Assembly: GCA_027924585.1 (NCBI GenBank)
Contig: BSBM01000442.1
Location: 1,922,001 to 1,986,000 of the forward strand
Reading direction: 5' to 3'
Origin: Larix kaempferi
Taxonomy: Eukaryota > Streptophyta > Pinopsida > Pinales > Pinaceae
DNA length: 64,000 nt
In this document: positions 1-12,371 of the stretch, in pieces
Layout: every line of letters starts with the position of its first letter
How positions within the stretch are numbered: position 1 is the stretch's first letter
Made by a program: the position numbers and the translations under genes
Notes under the pieces: generated by a model
What the model was told of the DNA's origin: nothing
What the model saw: the letters and a program-made list of their open reading frames with translations, nothing else
Database searches by the model: none

Positions 1-2
1 TC

Positions 3-640
3 ATGAACATGGGAATCTCTTCCGAGACTGCCCTCTCAATAAAAGACCAGGGGGATATAACATTTTGGAAGGGAATAACGAGGAAGGTTTCACGAAAGTG
101 GCCACCAAGAAAAGAGCAGCCAAAAGAACAACAGGACGTGAGATCAATAAAAAAACTAAGATCCACAACAGATTTTAGGTACTGCAACCGAAAAAAGCTA
201 GTGAAATACTTAAGGAAGGTTAGCTCCAAGAGACTCTAGTTCCAAAACCCCCCCTTATATCCTCAAAAAGTATCCCCCAAGATCCAAAAAAAGAAATAGT
301 GATGGCTGAGGTCCCCCCACAAGGGGAAGAAGGGGAGGAAATGGAGTTTGGAGAATTATATTTGGAAGGTTTGGAGGCAGCCGTCTCTGCAAAAGTCCCG
401 GATCCCATTTCGCATAAGCAGGTCTCCCTGTTGGAGAAGGAAATCCTAAAGACTAAGCATATAAAATTCTTGGGAATAAACGCAGAATCCCTCAAGGAAC
501 TGGATGGGAAAAAGAAAGGAAAAAGGGGAAAAAGAGGAAGACACAACAATGCGCAAAGAATCCAATTAGTAGGATCAAAGTTAGTCACCTCAGGACAATA
601 TCCTACCATTGTCGCAGCTCTTTCCTCAATCCCCAAGTAA
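3..640 (+). pseudogene. LINE ORF1/ORF2 linker remnant, lysine-rich
   Basis: Two open stretches (3-239 and 299-640) precede the endonuclease. Both are rich in Lys, Arg and Glu; the second carries a basic run near residues 70-82 (KKKGKRGKRGR), as expected of a nucleic-acid-binding ORF1 tail or of the start of ORF2. No CCHC knuckle or RRM is visible. I place it in the LINE only because it leads directly into the endonuclease with the same polarity. Stops at 239 (TAG) and 640 (TAA) close the frames. Identity of the exact ORF is uncertain. Confidence 0.45.
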
Positions 641-662
641 TGATTTGATGTGGATCACAACC

Positions 663-1529
663 TAGAATATAAGAGGCTGTAACATCATGTTGAAGATCCG
701 TCTTCTAAAATGGAAAATCGAGTTGGAAAAGTCGATTATCATATTTCTCCAAGAAACTAAATGCTCAGAGGATGAACTAAGAGTAATAGGTAGGAAATCA
801 TGGCCAATTTGTGAAGTCATGGAAATGGATGCAAGAGGGGAGGTGGGAGGGATTGGCATTCTTTGGAACCCGAGGGAGGTCACTCTCATAGGATTCTTTG
901 CCTCTCACTAATCCCTCTTGGCCGCATTTTGTGTGTTAGGAACAAAGACTCAGAGCTTTCTCTTTAACGTTTACGGTCCCTCTTTAGCCAATATGAAAAC
1001 CACCTTCTTGAATTCACTGCATTCTTTAAAAGTGCTGGTGGGTAATTTACCATGGATCCTTGGGGGGGATTTCAACCTGATACGTACGCTTGATGAAAAA
1101 AAAGGAGGAATTAGACAATTGAATCCCATCAATGATCACTTCAATGAAGTCATTGAAGATCTGGAGTTGGTGGACATTAGAACGACAAACAGTACCTTCA
1201 CTTGGATCAACAAGTGGACTGGGGACAGGAGCATTGCTTTCCGTTTAGACCATTTCCTGGTTATGGAATAAGTTATGATGGTAGGAGGCAAGCTGACAGT
1301 GGTAGTACTTCCTTCATCCGGCTCGGATAATTGGCTGATAAGTCTTGAATGGTCGATGGTTGGGGAGAACCTTCGCAGACCATTTAGGTTTGAACAGTTC
1401 TGGCTGCTCCACAAATATTTCCCGGAGAAACTTCAACAGTGGTGGTCGGAGATAACTCACATAAAAGGTACGTTAATGTACCAGTTCCAACAAAAATTGA
1501 AGATCCTAAAAGGAAAAATTAAGCACTAG
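663..1529 (+). pseudogene. LINE AP-type endonuclease domain (broken)
   Basis: This is the exonuclease-endonuclease-phosphatase domain that nicks target DNA to prime reverse transcription. Visible signatures in order are an NIRG-like start, LQETKCSED (metal-binding Glu), GGIGILWN, NVYGPS, GGDFNLI (catalytic Asp/Asn), a TFTWIN stretch and RLDHFLV near the end, followed by LPSSGSDNW with the terminal His replaced by Asn. Stops at 909 (TAA) and near 1269 split it, so it cannot make active protein. The stretch after 1330 (RPFRFEQFWLL) is the usual linker toward the RT. Order and motifs leave little doubt about the family. Confidence 0.85.
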
Positions 1530-3374
1530 AATCTAGACTCTTTTGGGAACATCTTCCAAAAAATATTCGGCTGGATAAGAAGATGCAGCAGAAAGGTATG
1601 ACCCAGGGCTTCACTAAGGAGGTGAAAAAGGAGGAGCAACACCTCCTGCATGAATTCAATACTCGTGAGAAACAGGAAGAAATCCTTTGGAAAAAAAAAA
1701 TCCAAAAATCATTGGCTGCAAGAAGGGGAACTCAACACCAAGTTCTTACATAAATATGCCATTCAACATCGTCAAGGGAACCGCTTGGTGCGGATAAAAT
1801 GAGTGGATGGAACTCACGCTAAAAATCAAGGAGATCTGGAAAGCACCTTAAATGATTTTTTCGCTGAACTCCTGGAGGAACCCGATATTGATAAGCACGC
1901 AGCCCAATCCTAGGTGTTGTAATTCATCCCTCAGGTTATAACGGACGACCACAACTTTTTGTTGATGAAACCCATTGAAATGGAGGAACTGGAGGTAGCG
2001 ATCAAACAGATGGCAGTGGTTAAAGCCCCAGGACCAGATGGGTTCACCACGAATTTCTTTCACTCTTGTTGGGATTGGCTGAAAGTTGATGTATTGGCTC
2101 ATGTTGAAGATTCCAGGAAGACTGGCACTATATTGAAAGCCCTTAATGCAACCTTCCTCACTCTCATACCCAATGAAACTTGCACAGAAGACCCGAGGAA
2201 ATTCAGACCGATTGCCCTGTACAACGTCATTTACAAGATCATCACCAAAGTAATTTCCAATAGACTGCGCTCTCTGCTACCGCTTCTTATTTCCCTCGAG
2301 CAAGTTGGTTTTGTGGAAGGTCGATAGATTATGGACAGCATAATTCTGGTGCATGAAACGATCCATTCCTTGAAGAAGGAAAACATTCCAGGTATGCTGC
2401 TAAAGATCGACCTCTCTAAAGCTTATGATAGACTTAATTGGAATTTTCTTGCAAAGGTTCCTAGGAACTTTGGATTTTCAGTGGAATGGACTAACTGGGT
2501 GATGAGTCTTGTATCCTCTGCTTTTTTCTGGATCCTGGTCAATGGGACATCGTCCCAGCCTTTCCAGGCTTCTCGGAGTATTCGCCAAGGAGATCCTTTG
2601 TCGCCCTTCCTTTTCATCATCATTGCTGAAGGTCTGGGTCGCATGCTCAAAGCTATGAAAAGAGAGGGACAAATACACGGGCTTACTCTCAGCGAAGGGC
2701 TAGACCCCCAAAATCATCAGCAGTTCATGGATGATACGACGCTAATGGGACCTTCTATGGTTTAGGAAGCCAGAGGCGTGAAGAGAGGGCTGGATACCTT
2801 CCTTGAAGCCAACAGCTTAGAGATCAATAAGGAGAAATCTCAGGTGTATTTCTTTAATACTCTGAATATCACCAGAAGAAACATACTCAGGATTTTAGAA
2901 TTATCGGAAGGGCTCCTACCTTCTAAATATCTGGGTGCTTCCCTAGTAGAATCCACTATACTCCAAATCTCTTGGAAGGACTTGCTCGATAAACTCAAGC
3001 AAAATCTAGGACGCTGGACCTGTAGAGCTTTGAATCTTCCAAGCCGTATCATCCTGGTAAAATCAGTACTCCAGGACATGCCTCTCTACCTGTTTTCTGT
3101 TTTGGTTTCCCCCAAGTTGGTACTCAAGCAAATCCATACCATTCAGAGGAATTTCTTGCGAGGTGGAAAGGACGGGAATAGGAAATGGGCCTTGGTAGAC
3201 TGGGACACTTTATGCAAGCCTAAAGATGCCGCGGGTTTAGGACTTCAGGACCCGGTCAGCATAAACAAGGTTTTGGGGGAAAATATTTGGTGGAGATGGA
3301 TTACTCACACCGAAAAACCATGGGGAAAGTTTTGCACCACAAGTATGCATCCCAATGGGCGAAACAACAACTGA
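1530..3374 (+). pseudogene. LINE reverse transcriptase (broken)
   Basis: This is a non-LTR reverse transcriptase (RVT_1). Motifs in order: APGPDGFTTNFF, RPIALYNVIYKIITKVISNRL, FVEGR at the TAG stop of 2325, LKIDLSKAYDRLNW (catalytic Asp), IRQGDPLSPFLFII, QFMDDTTLMG (the catalytic Asp pair), and SKYLGASL in the thumb. The stop at 2325 falls where plant LINEs have GRQI, so it is a CAG-to-TAG change; another TAG ends the frame at 2763 and the reading resumes at 2778. The stretch 1530-1958 is a frameshifted linker with A-rich runs. The RT acted in the nucleus by target-primed reverse transcription. Confidence 0.9.
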
Positions 3375-4391
3375 TAAGATTTAAAGAAGACTTACCGGGT
3401 TCGAGCATATGGAAAGCGGCACAGGAAAACAATGGTCTCATCCAAAGGCATAGTTTTTGGGAGATCAGAGATGGTGCCTCGACCCTTTTTACTTGGGATG
3501 CTTGGAAACAATTACCCTGCATGGCCAACTGTGAGGACATCCTGGATCTTCTTCTCTACCTTCAAAATAGTCCTCTAGAGCGGGTGAAGGAATTTTGGGA
3601 GCCCATATCAGCTGATGCCCACTTCAGAACCTGGAAACCCAAATCTTGGTGGCAATCCCTTACTTCCGATGAAAATTTAGATAGCTTCTACGAGGATCTA
3701 TGTAAACGCAAGATTCCCAAGCTGGAGGGATATGAATGCCAGAAACTTTAGTATCAAAGAAGCCATGGGATTGCACCTGGAAACTTACAGAATGGAGACT
3801 GAGGAAAAATGGCGCAAGTTATGGAAAGGAAACTGGTGGCCCAAAATTACTTCTTTCAGTTGTTTACTGTTACAAAGACGCATTCTCACATGGGAGAATA
3901 TTCAACGACGGGGGATTATAGGACCACCCAGATGCAGCATGTGTGAGACAGATTCAAAAACTATAAACCACCTTCTCGACTCTTTCCCCATGGCCTCCTA
4001 TCTGTGGGAGAAGGGAGAAGAGAGTTTTTGGAAGAGTGCCAGGGTTTGTGATCGTCCGGATCTCTCCATAGCCAACTGGCCTCCCAAAGCATTTAAAAAT
4101 GAAATTTTGAACAGGATTTGGGAATTATTTCTGAGTTTTGTGGTGTGGGAACTATGGAAGGAAAGGAAAAGACGCATATTTGAAGATAAAGCTCGAACCA
4201 TTGAAGCAGTCTGGAACCTGCTGGAAATCCATATAAAGGAATCGCTAACTTTAAGTCAGTGGACTTCAGAAGCTATGAAAATGGATAGTGCAGAGAAACA
4301 AATTATGAACGACTGGGGCATTTTTAACTTACCGACTAGTATTGGCCGTCCCTGCAAGGTTTTCATGCCTCCTCTCATCCCTGAAGTGTGA
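3287..4391 (+). pseudogene. LINE C-terminal zf-RVT region (broken)
   Basis: After the RT thumb comes the region with WWRWITHTEKPWGKF, GSSIWKAA and FTWDAW that links RT to the zinc-binding module of plant LINEs, then a zf-RVT stretch at 3732-4391: WWPKITSFSCLLLQRRILTW, CSMCETDSKTINHLL and FVVWELWKERKRRIF. The Cys-x2-Cys and the following His are kept. Frames change near 3740, where the two reading frames overlap by a few codons, so one indel is enough to explain the break. The domain probably helps bind RNA. Confidence 0.75.
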
Positions 4392-4822
4392 AAATGCTCG
4401 ATTGAAGGCACGTTCAAGCTCAACTTCGATGGCACCGCGAAAGGAAATCCTGGACCATTCGGATTCAAAGGAGTTATTAGAAACGATGAAGGTATTATTT
4501 TGAGCACCTACTGGGGCAATTTAGGAGAAAACACTAACAATGTATCAGAGCTGGAAGGTATGGTAAGTGGCATGATATGGGCCTTTCAACAGGGTTGGAC
4601 TCCTCTAGTTGTCGAAGGGGACTCTCTCATCATCATCTCCATGGTGAACTGTATCCAGCACGGATCGGCCATAGCCAAGGTCTCTTGAAACTGGAAGTGG
4701 GAAAGCAGACTCATGGCGCTCAGGAGTTTGATGGACTCCAACCCATCCATTCAATTCCTACACGTCCGTCGGAAGGGTAACATGGTGGCGGATTCCATAG
4801 CTAACAAAGGGGTGAATGCTTG
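4392..4822 (+). pseudogene. LINE RNase H domain (broken)
   Basis: This is an RNase H type-1 domain, which removes template RNA. Motifs: FKLNFDGTAKGNPGP (first Asp), GVIRNDEG, NVSELEGM (Glu), VVEGDSLIIISM (second Asp) and, after a stop at 4686-4688, FLHVRRKGNMVADSIANKG (last Asp). All four acidic residues are present across the two pieces. The TGA at 4389-4391 separates it from the zf-RVT region. RNase H downstream of RT is common in plant L1 elements. Confidence 0.85.
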
Positions 4823-6651
4823 AATTTCCTTCCACGACGTCTTGCGTCAGGATATGGAGGATGTCAATATGAGGAGGAGATGCGAAGAGTTGGCCAAAGA
4901 AGATCTCAGACACTTGGAGCTTCGCATATAAGAGGGTCAGAACAGAAAGACACGTCAGGAAGCCAACCGACCTTCCACGGAACCGCTTGCGGCCTCAAAC
5001 CCCGACTTTGCTCCTCCCCACGTCTCATCTGGAACAACTGGAAGATCGATCCTTGATCACGAGGAAATCAATGAGTCAGTTGAAGTTTACGAGCATTGGG
5101 TTGAGATGGCGGCAACTTATGCTTTGGCCACAGTTGATTCCACTAACAACCATCATGACAGGTTGATTTGGACAGATGCTGTCATGAGCGAAGTGATGGG
5201 AGTGGAGAGTGACACAGAGCATGGTTCATCCAGCTACCCTGAAACGTCACACCTCCATTAAATGGAGCTCTCAATCATCACTCTTAGCCCGTTTCGCACC
5301 ATCTGTTCTCATCATTGTCTTATAGCGACAGTTGGATTCTCAAGGAATAGCTGCCTCCGTGCTTCAGGTAGTAAAGTTGGTGGTGCTCTGCCGCTGTGAA
5401 AGCACTGTTACCACGAGGCTCAAGCGTACAAGATGGCTTTCTCCACTGATATTGAGGCAAGCGACCTGTACAACACCATGAATGGTAATCTCCTCGTCTA
5501 TGTGGAAATTAGTGGAAATATTTCGGCTCCAAGTATGGTCTACTTCCTGTTCTCTTCAAAAAATCCTTTAAATACTCACATTGCTCCGGGTATTATCCAG
5601 CCGAGAAAGCATCAATCTAAGGATTGGCGGAATTATCCTTTGGAATTCTGGTGGTTAAGTGTTACATTTTGTAATTCTATAGCTCCTCGAATGAGAGCTT
5701 GTAGCCGCAGAGGCTCCAGTTCGGGTGGCGGATCTTCTCGGCCTGGGGGGGCAGGTCGCTTGCAGGGCGAGGGTTCTTCTCACCAGTAATCCATGGAGCT
5801 AGAGGAATCTAACCCCCATTCCTTCAACTGGGGCGCCCAATATCTAACGGAGACACCGGCTCCCATCGAGGAGCAAATTGCTCATAGAGAGGTCGCCCTC
5901 CTGCGTGAATACGAAGCCCACCTAGGTAGAAAATTGATTGTCAACCCCTTCTGGGCAGTTAGGATTCTGCTGGCCCATGACATTCAAGCCATGCATCGGC
6001 TGGCTCACGGCCTTCGTGAAGCTATTTAGATTATTAAAGGCTGACAACATACCAATTCGGCCGGAGTTCACCTGCTTAAGTTAGCGCTGAAGGATTACAT
6101 GTATACCTATAGGGATCTCCCTCGAGAGGAACCATTGTCTCCCAGGGGGGAGCACCCGTCTCCCTAATCGGCTTTGAAGGTTTGCAGTCGTGCTGTTGGT
6201 TTTTGGGTTTTCGATGGTTTTAGCTCGTATGTGGCTTTTGTCACTTTCCTATGGTAATTTCAGTCTCTATGCAGACTTAGGTTAAAAATGGGGAAATTTT
6301 TATTCCGGGGGATGCTAGGCCAGGGCTCTCTGCTTTTTTGAAAGTTCTCTTTCTGAATTTCCGACCATGTTGTGGGTCTTCTGTGGTTCAACTCCTTTCT
6401 GTTATAGTTGTGCTTTTTTGTCACCAGCCTATGGCCATTCAGTCTCTGTGCAGACTCGGGTTAAATATTGGGGGGCCTGTTAAGCCAGGTATCTTTGTTT
6501 TTTTTATCAAACATCTCATGAAATTTCGACCATACTTGGGGTATTCAGTATGGCACGAGTAGTGGATCGCTCATTTGTATTTGTACTCTATATTATTATT
6601 ATGTTTTCAGTAATAGAAGGTACCAAAGCTTACTTACAAAAAAAATAAAAA
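4823..6651 (+). other. LINE 3' region with a tandem repeat and A-rich tail
   Basis: No recognised domain lies here. Open stretches at 5433-5789 (Gly/Ser/Arg-rich C-terminus) and 5793-6029 (Glu-rich) match nothing I know and may be leftover coding or 3' UTR. Between about 6231 and 6545 a unit of roughly 180 bases occurs twice: the segment at 6231-6293 (gtggcttttgtcac, cagtctctatgcagac, ggttaaaaatgggg) reappears at 6410-6474, and the following segments also match up to a shared tttccgaccat. The A-rich tail lies at 6638-6651. Confidence 0.55.
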
Positions 6652-7039
6652 TTAAGCGAATCATCTAATAAAAAACCATTACATTCTAACATAAATTTCA
6701 TAAATTAATGCAATTATAATTCTTAGCATTATTTATAACAAAAACATCATAAAATACAAGAACTAAAATATCAATATAGAAATTTTAGACCACCTTCACG
6801 TTAGGAGTTAATAAATATGTTAGCCTTTACGTTCACAAAAATAAAATTGAATCATGTAAGTTGTTTTTCATGGTGTATATATATGTATACATAAAACATA
6901 ATATGAGTAATTTGGACAATGGCATATAATCATTCTATACAATTATAAATTAATTCATAGACATAAACCATATTCCACATCATATAATTGGTTCTTAACC
7001 AAATGAAATTGTTTAAACACTGCATCCAGTAATCAACTT
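6652..7039. other. AT-rich spacer, no gene
   Basis: Very AT-rich sequence between the LINE tail and the 3' end of the TNP2 gene. I looked for a CACTA-type terminal inverted repeat here and found none. It is most simply the 3' untranslated or intergenic part of the CACTA unit. Confidence 0.4.
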
Positions 7040-10000
7040 TCCATTTCCATTGTCATAAAATGAAAAATAAACAATATAATTAGACAATCAAATATAACAG
7101 TAACAAAATGATATCTCAATCTGTAAATGACAAAATAAAACATGTACATATCACTCTCCATTGCCATCACTCTCATTATCTTCCTTGGTTGGCATGATAA
7201 CATTGTTGTTCTTAGAAACATTTTTAGATCTAGGGACATGTCTTAATATGAACCACCAATCTATATCCAACACATCCGGGTGAAAGAACACTTGGTTGCA
7301 GTATTTTGGGAAAACATAAGGCTCCTTAATTTCATCCCACATCTTTCTAGAGTTGATACATATCAACCTACTATCACGATATTCCTTTACATTATTCTTG
7401 TCGAATATGTCCCACCACCTGCACCTAAAAATAACACATTGGAAAGATGAGAAGTCCACTTGAATGATCTCTTGTATCTTTCCAACATAACCCAACATCC
7501 CTCCTACCAAGTTTCACTCTCGGTGGCTAGCACGACTAGATTGATCGAACTCTACTTTCACTCCACAGTCTTGTGTAACACGCCCATTATCAACATCCTC
7601 GGTGTGAAAATGATGTCCATAAGCCCACATAGATGGGAACGAATGCACTTGTAAGAAAAGTTAACCAATGATGATGTCATATGTCTATTAACCCAACCAT
7701 TAATATATTAAACATAGATGTTATAATTCAAAGTTGCATTATAAAGTTAGAAATTATGTACATAAAGATTTTATTACCGAGTTGATGCACTTGATCCCAA
7801 TGTTTAGTGCATCCTCCTCTTCAGGAGGGTAATGACCAGATGCACCATATTTCTCTCCGACTTGGTCTGCAACCCAACTATTGGGACATATCATTGGCAT
7901 ATTTTCTTTTAAATGATTTGGAAAAGGCATGCTTCTACCGTGCAACAGCCTAAATTCTTTTTGGTCAATGATCCATTTCCTCCTCTTCTCTTCATACAAT
8001 GAGACCCACAATTGTGTTTCCTCCGTGTTGTAAAGAATGAATTTATTGATTGCATCAATTTCTAAATTTGTTGTTGTATTCATGGAAACAAAACCACATT
8101 CAGTACGTATGGGATCAAATATAGATTTGGAAATTTGTTGTGAATAGTTACTATGTGGAAAATTGAAGATCGAAAGATAAGTGCCTTACTCTTTATCATG
8201 CGCCTTTTTCCATTCGTCTCCAGTACCTCCCCTTCCGTTATGTCCTCATCACGTTCATCATCCCAAATCACTGTGCCTGGTGTGCCGTCGATTTGCTTGA
8301 TGTACTCACTGGCATAATAGAATGACTCATATACTATGTACCCCTCTGCCATAGACCCCCTCGGTTTTTCCCTTTTTCGAACAAATCCCTTCACTTTTTT
8401 CATGAACCTCTCTAAGAAAAACATCCAGCGACAGGATACCACCCCGACTAATTCAACCTCGTCGACTAGGTGAATTAGAAGATGAACCTGTAAGTCCATG
8501 AAACTCGATTGGAGTTCCTTCTCAAACATGCAAACAATATCAACTATCTCTTCACGCCACTGTGGAATGATAGCGATGTAAATATCCTTTGATGTGATCC
8601 ACTGTACAAATACATATAGTCTAGATATGGAATGTCGCAGGTCATCGGGAAATTCATGGTTCACACACCCATGCACGAACAACAGATAATGACACTACAA
8701 AGTAAACCCAAAAAGTAAAGTGCATTTTAACTTTTGTGGAAAAAGATATAAATAAATAGTAATAACAATTTTTGGCATTATACGTACCCTTAGAAGGTTG
8801 AGATGGTCATGTGATTTCAAACAAGACAACTTTTCGCCTGACGTACTAAAGCAACGTCATAGAGTAGACCCATAAAAAGAAGGTTCCTTCACACCCAATA
8901 TAAATTATTTTTTCCAAATTAAGATCATCTTTCTTCAAAATCCATGGAACATCGCCTTTTTTAAATGAAAAAGAGGGTTCAACCTCTCCTCTATTTTCTT
9001 GTCTTGGCCAATGCTTCTTTTTAGTATTTGAAGCAATAAGGTCTTTCTTGACTTTCATCTTGTCACTTTTTTTGGATGATATGTGACGCCACAAATAAGA
9101 TGAAACATTTTTAAATATATGCATGGGATCTAGTAAGTGGGAAATCTTAAGATGCTCCCAATATGGGAGCTCATAAAATATCGATTTCATTTTCATCCCT
9201 GTGGGAATTTTCTCAACATAGGTGTCGAACAAATTAGGTTCCTCGATCACAGGTTGAACATTTGAATCGAACATCTCTGCGTATTCCTTCTCCTTCTCTC
9301 TGTAATATGCCCTAAGCCATTCAACCGGTGTCATTATTTCAGGCCTTTGGATTCTCTCTCATTTACCATTGAAAGCTGATTTTTCTCTTCTATAAGAGTG
9401 GTTTTCTGGGAGGAATGCCCTAGAGAAGTAGTACACTAACTTTCATAGGTCTTTGGACCACCTAGCCTTCATAGAATGTCCACAACATTTACATCTATAA
9501 TAACCTTTTTTACAAGACATACGATGTTATAGTAAAGAGAGCACATTAGTGTAGAGGATGAATACAGTCACACCGAATTAAATATGTCAAAAAATATTGC
9601 TTTGAATAAAAAAAAAAAAAAACAACATATTTACCTGAACAAACTCCTAACCCTGGATAATCATGTGTGGTGTACACACATATGACATATAGTGTAAAAC
9701 TCCTCTGTGATAGGATGGGTCTCAACACATCATATACCTGTATCCATTCCCATAATTGCCTGAATTCATCAATCAATGGTTGTGGGTAAACATCCATATT
9801 CTTCACTTGTCTTTTACTAGGGACTATAAGAGCGAACATAAGATGTTCATTCTTCATGGAAAACCATGGGGGGGTATTTTTATTGATCACTACTACAGGA
9901 CAAACATCATAGATGTTGTTTGGTTGGGAATATGGGTTGGCAATGGCTATGCTCAATCAGAGGCTATGTACTTCATACTTGAATTTATCGGGCCATGTAT

Positions 10001-11050
10001 CCTCTATATGCTTCATGGCTATTGAATATGTTGGGATTTGCATAACTCCTTCCTCACTTCGGTTCAGTGCATGCCATCCCTGCAACATAGCTAATTCTTT
10101 GCAATGAAAGAGCCTTTGATTCCTTGGGATTATAGGCATGTACCTCAATATCTTATGAGGAATACCATGTGATTTAGCCTTGTTATTTGATTCTTTGTAT
10201 CTTTCATGCCCACATTTTGGACATATCGCTTTGTTTGCATATTTTCCTCTATATAGAATACAATCATTGGGGAATGCATGATAAGATATGTACTCTACAC
10301 CCAACATTTTCAACATTTGTTTTGCCTTTGCGTAGCTTCCAGGAAAGACATTATCATTCAGAAGTACCTTATATTTGAATAACCTACAGTTAGTGGGAAA
10401 TACAAATGTACAATGTCATTTAACGTTCATAAAATCGACCATTGTCAATGATGATTGTGTCACAAGATTACTCAAAATATAATGTAGTTGATAGTCAGTT
10501 ATATCAACATTGCCCAGAAACATGCGTCCGACATGCTATACTTTGCTTTCAAGTTGTATGGTAACATTGTTGTCCCCAACTGTGTATACTTTGACCAACC
10601 AGATCCAAATATAGGTATGGTGGAAGCCGATTTAAGGCTTTCGAAGAAGGCTTCAGTAATATGAGCGTCATCCCCTAGCTCATTGTCCTGGAATGTATGG
10701 AACAACATTGCATCCATGGCACTCCTTTGTCGTAATAAATCGTCCATAACAACCTCTACTTCATTGATCCATTGCCAACATGTGAATAACTACTATTATT
10801 ATAGGCATTCTTGATTGGTGAGGATGGATGTAGTGGAAATTGAATAGGTGGTTGATTCAACCATGCTTGGTATTTCCTCTCCATGTTGCACACTTTTTTC
10901 AGCCTTCTCTCGATTTGAAATTGTACTGGGGTGCAACGGAAGATGGTAGGCAGGTCGCTCATCATCAAAATCCTGATTTCAAAAATATTAAACATTACAT
11001 CAATGATGTTTGTAATCACAGTGCAATTTCTTTGATCTCGCATTATAGAA
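7040..11050 (-). pseudogene. CACTA (En/Spm) TNP2-type transposase, multi-exon, broken
   Basis: Reading the minus strand from 11050, the family pattern appears in order: GSGWSKYTQLGTTML and SMSDACFWAML (10747-10499); PNDCILYRGKYANKAICPKC and WHALNRSEEG (10316-9957); PPWFSMKNEHLMFAL and QPLIDEFRQLWEW (9956-9650); a frameshifted zinc-like piece and EIMTPVEWLRAYYR, LPYWEHLKISHLLDPMHIFK (9334-8846); KSHDHLNLLR (near 8815); the DUF4218 block with LQVHLLIHLVDEVELVGVVS and GSMAEGYIVYESFYYASEY (8682-8250); a tail (8083-7754); and a DUF4216-like block with VIFRCRWWDIF and QVFFHPDV (7510-7151). TNP2 cuts and joins CACTA ends in the nucleus. Short AT-rich gaps with GT/AG edges look like introns; stops and frameshifts show it is a pseudogene. 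The SET-like gene lies directly upstream on the same strand. Confidence 0.88.
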
Positions 11051-11299
11051 AATAATTATTATAGAAGCATGAGAATCATTTCCAATGGAAAATGTTAAGC
11101 TGCAAAGAATTTATAAAGCATACATTCAGATTGAGCGATAAATTAAAATCAATTCCACAGTAAATATGAAAATTTAAAATTGAGCAACAAATTTTCAAAT
11201 TGAATTTATAAATTCAATTAACAATTTATAAAAAATAATTTCAATGTGAGCATTACATTAATATGAATCCATTGAAAAATAACAAATACAATTAATAAA
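11051..11299. other. Spacer between SET-like gene and TNP2
   Basis: About 250 AT-rich bases with no coding signal. On the minus strand it follows a GTAAG-type splice donor at the end of the last SET-like exon piece, so it may be an intron or the 3' end of that gene. No terminator or promoter could be assigned. Confidence 0.35.
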
Positions 11300-11401
11300 T
11301 GTGTTTTTGTCTTACGCCCCAAGCGAACGTCTAAAGGTAATCCCAATGCAAGGTGTCTCTGACGAGCGGTTGGTGGTCTACAGAAGTTGTATTTTATTAA
11401 T
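11300..11401 (-). pseudogene. SET-like gene, C-terminal exon piece (downstream of Gypsy-A)
   Basis: On the minus strand, the bases after the Gypsy-A target duplication continue the open frame that stops short at 26635 on the far side of the element. Across the join the frame reads through a DKLLIKYNF-type end of a SET domain and then RPPTARQRHLALG and LPLDVRLG before a GTAAG donor. The last five bases (11397-11401, TTAAT) are one copy of the target-site duplication. The piece has no meaning alone; its identity depends on the join to 26635-27666. The inferred activity, lysine methylation, would need an intact SET domain, which this gene no longer has. Confidence 0.55.
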
Positions 11402-12371
11402 CGTTACACCAAAATATCGTCATCTTGAGTTATGTGTCCTCTACATGCCTTAATTCCAAAATCACCTGGGCTAAAAGACCAAATGGAAAGTTGATGTCAA
11501 TCCCTTTTACATTTTCTTGTCACCCTAACATGTCATGCTCATTGGAAAGGTGCGTCATACCTTAGGTGACGCGCTCTTCACATTAATAGAGTGCGTCGGT
11601 GACGGCAGTTTCCCTTGCACAAGAAGTGTCACCCTTCATTGATGCGAGTTGTCTATGTGCAAGGTGCTTCAGTGTTGGTTAAAATGGATAAAGAGAAGCT
11701 TCGAGCGACTTCTCGAATCTTTGATTGTGTGGAGGCTTATCCCTACATGTTAGGAAAGGTGGCACTCGATCCCCTTACCTAGTGGGATGATCCCTTAAGA
11801 TTCTCCCTTAAATCGTCAACCTCTCCTATCCATTTCAGCCTATAAATATGAACCCCCTCTCTATGGTTAAGAGAGGAAGGATATAGTACTTACATGCTAG
11901 TGAAATTCTGCTAGGAGATCCCTTTCATCCTTAGGAGGCAAAAGCTTTGATATTTGAGGCTAGGATCATTGGAAAGGTTTTACAACGTCAAAGCATTGGT
12001 TGTAACCTCTCTCTTTGTATTTTCTATAATTACATTAATACAAATTCTTTCCATAAACATCTTGTCTTTATAATGTTTAGATTTAGCTTCTTTGACTGCT
12101 AATCTAGATTGATTTAGGATCATATGCTTTCAGTACTTTTTTGTTTCCACTTGTTTCATCTTGTTTTGCAGCTAAGGATTTGAAGATCAAGAAGTTGGAT
12201 CAAGCAAGGAGAAAGGAGTTGCATTCATAAGGTGAGTTATCTCTTGACTTACTTTGCAACTCAGTTAATCTAGGAAGTTTATACGTATTGTATATCTATT
12301 TTTTTCTATATCTGAACCATTTGGACTTGGGAGATCCGTTTGTGTCCGCACTTACAGATTGTCCGTAAACA
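11402..12371 (+). repeat. Gypsy-A 5' LTR
   Basis: 970 bases, paired with 25666-26634. It ends GTCCGTAAACA. The first base is C where the 3' copy has T, so the start is cgttacacc against tgttacacc. A TATA box (tataaata, 11841-11848) would set the transcript start about 30 bases later. Several TGACG/CGTCA motifs lie at about 11552-11600. The bases after the LTR (aaattggtgacc, from 12372) are in the primer-binding position; I cannot name the tRNA with confidence. Confidence 0.93.

Larger units (their letters stand above)
1..6651 (+). mobile_element. L1-type LINE retrotransposon, decayed, 5' end outside window
   Basis: The order endonuclease, reverse transcriptase, zinc-binding C-terminal domain and RNase H on the + strand is that of a plant L1 LINE that carries RNase H. 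The element ends at an A-rich tail at about 6638-6651 and has no LTRs. Stops and frameshifts break every domain, so it is dead. The 5' end and target-site duplication cannot be seen because the element starts before base 1. Because the tail runs straight into the 3' flank of the TNP2 gene, the LINE may itself have inserted into the CACTA unit; this is inference. Confidence 0.9.

Noticed and set aside
6652-7039. Left CACTA terminal inverted repeat
   Set aside because: I searched for CACTA at this end and found no convincing terminus; the true end may lie before the window.
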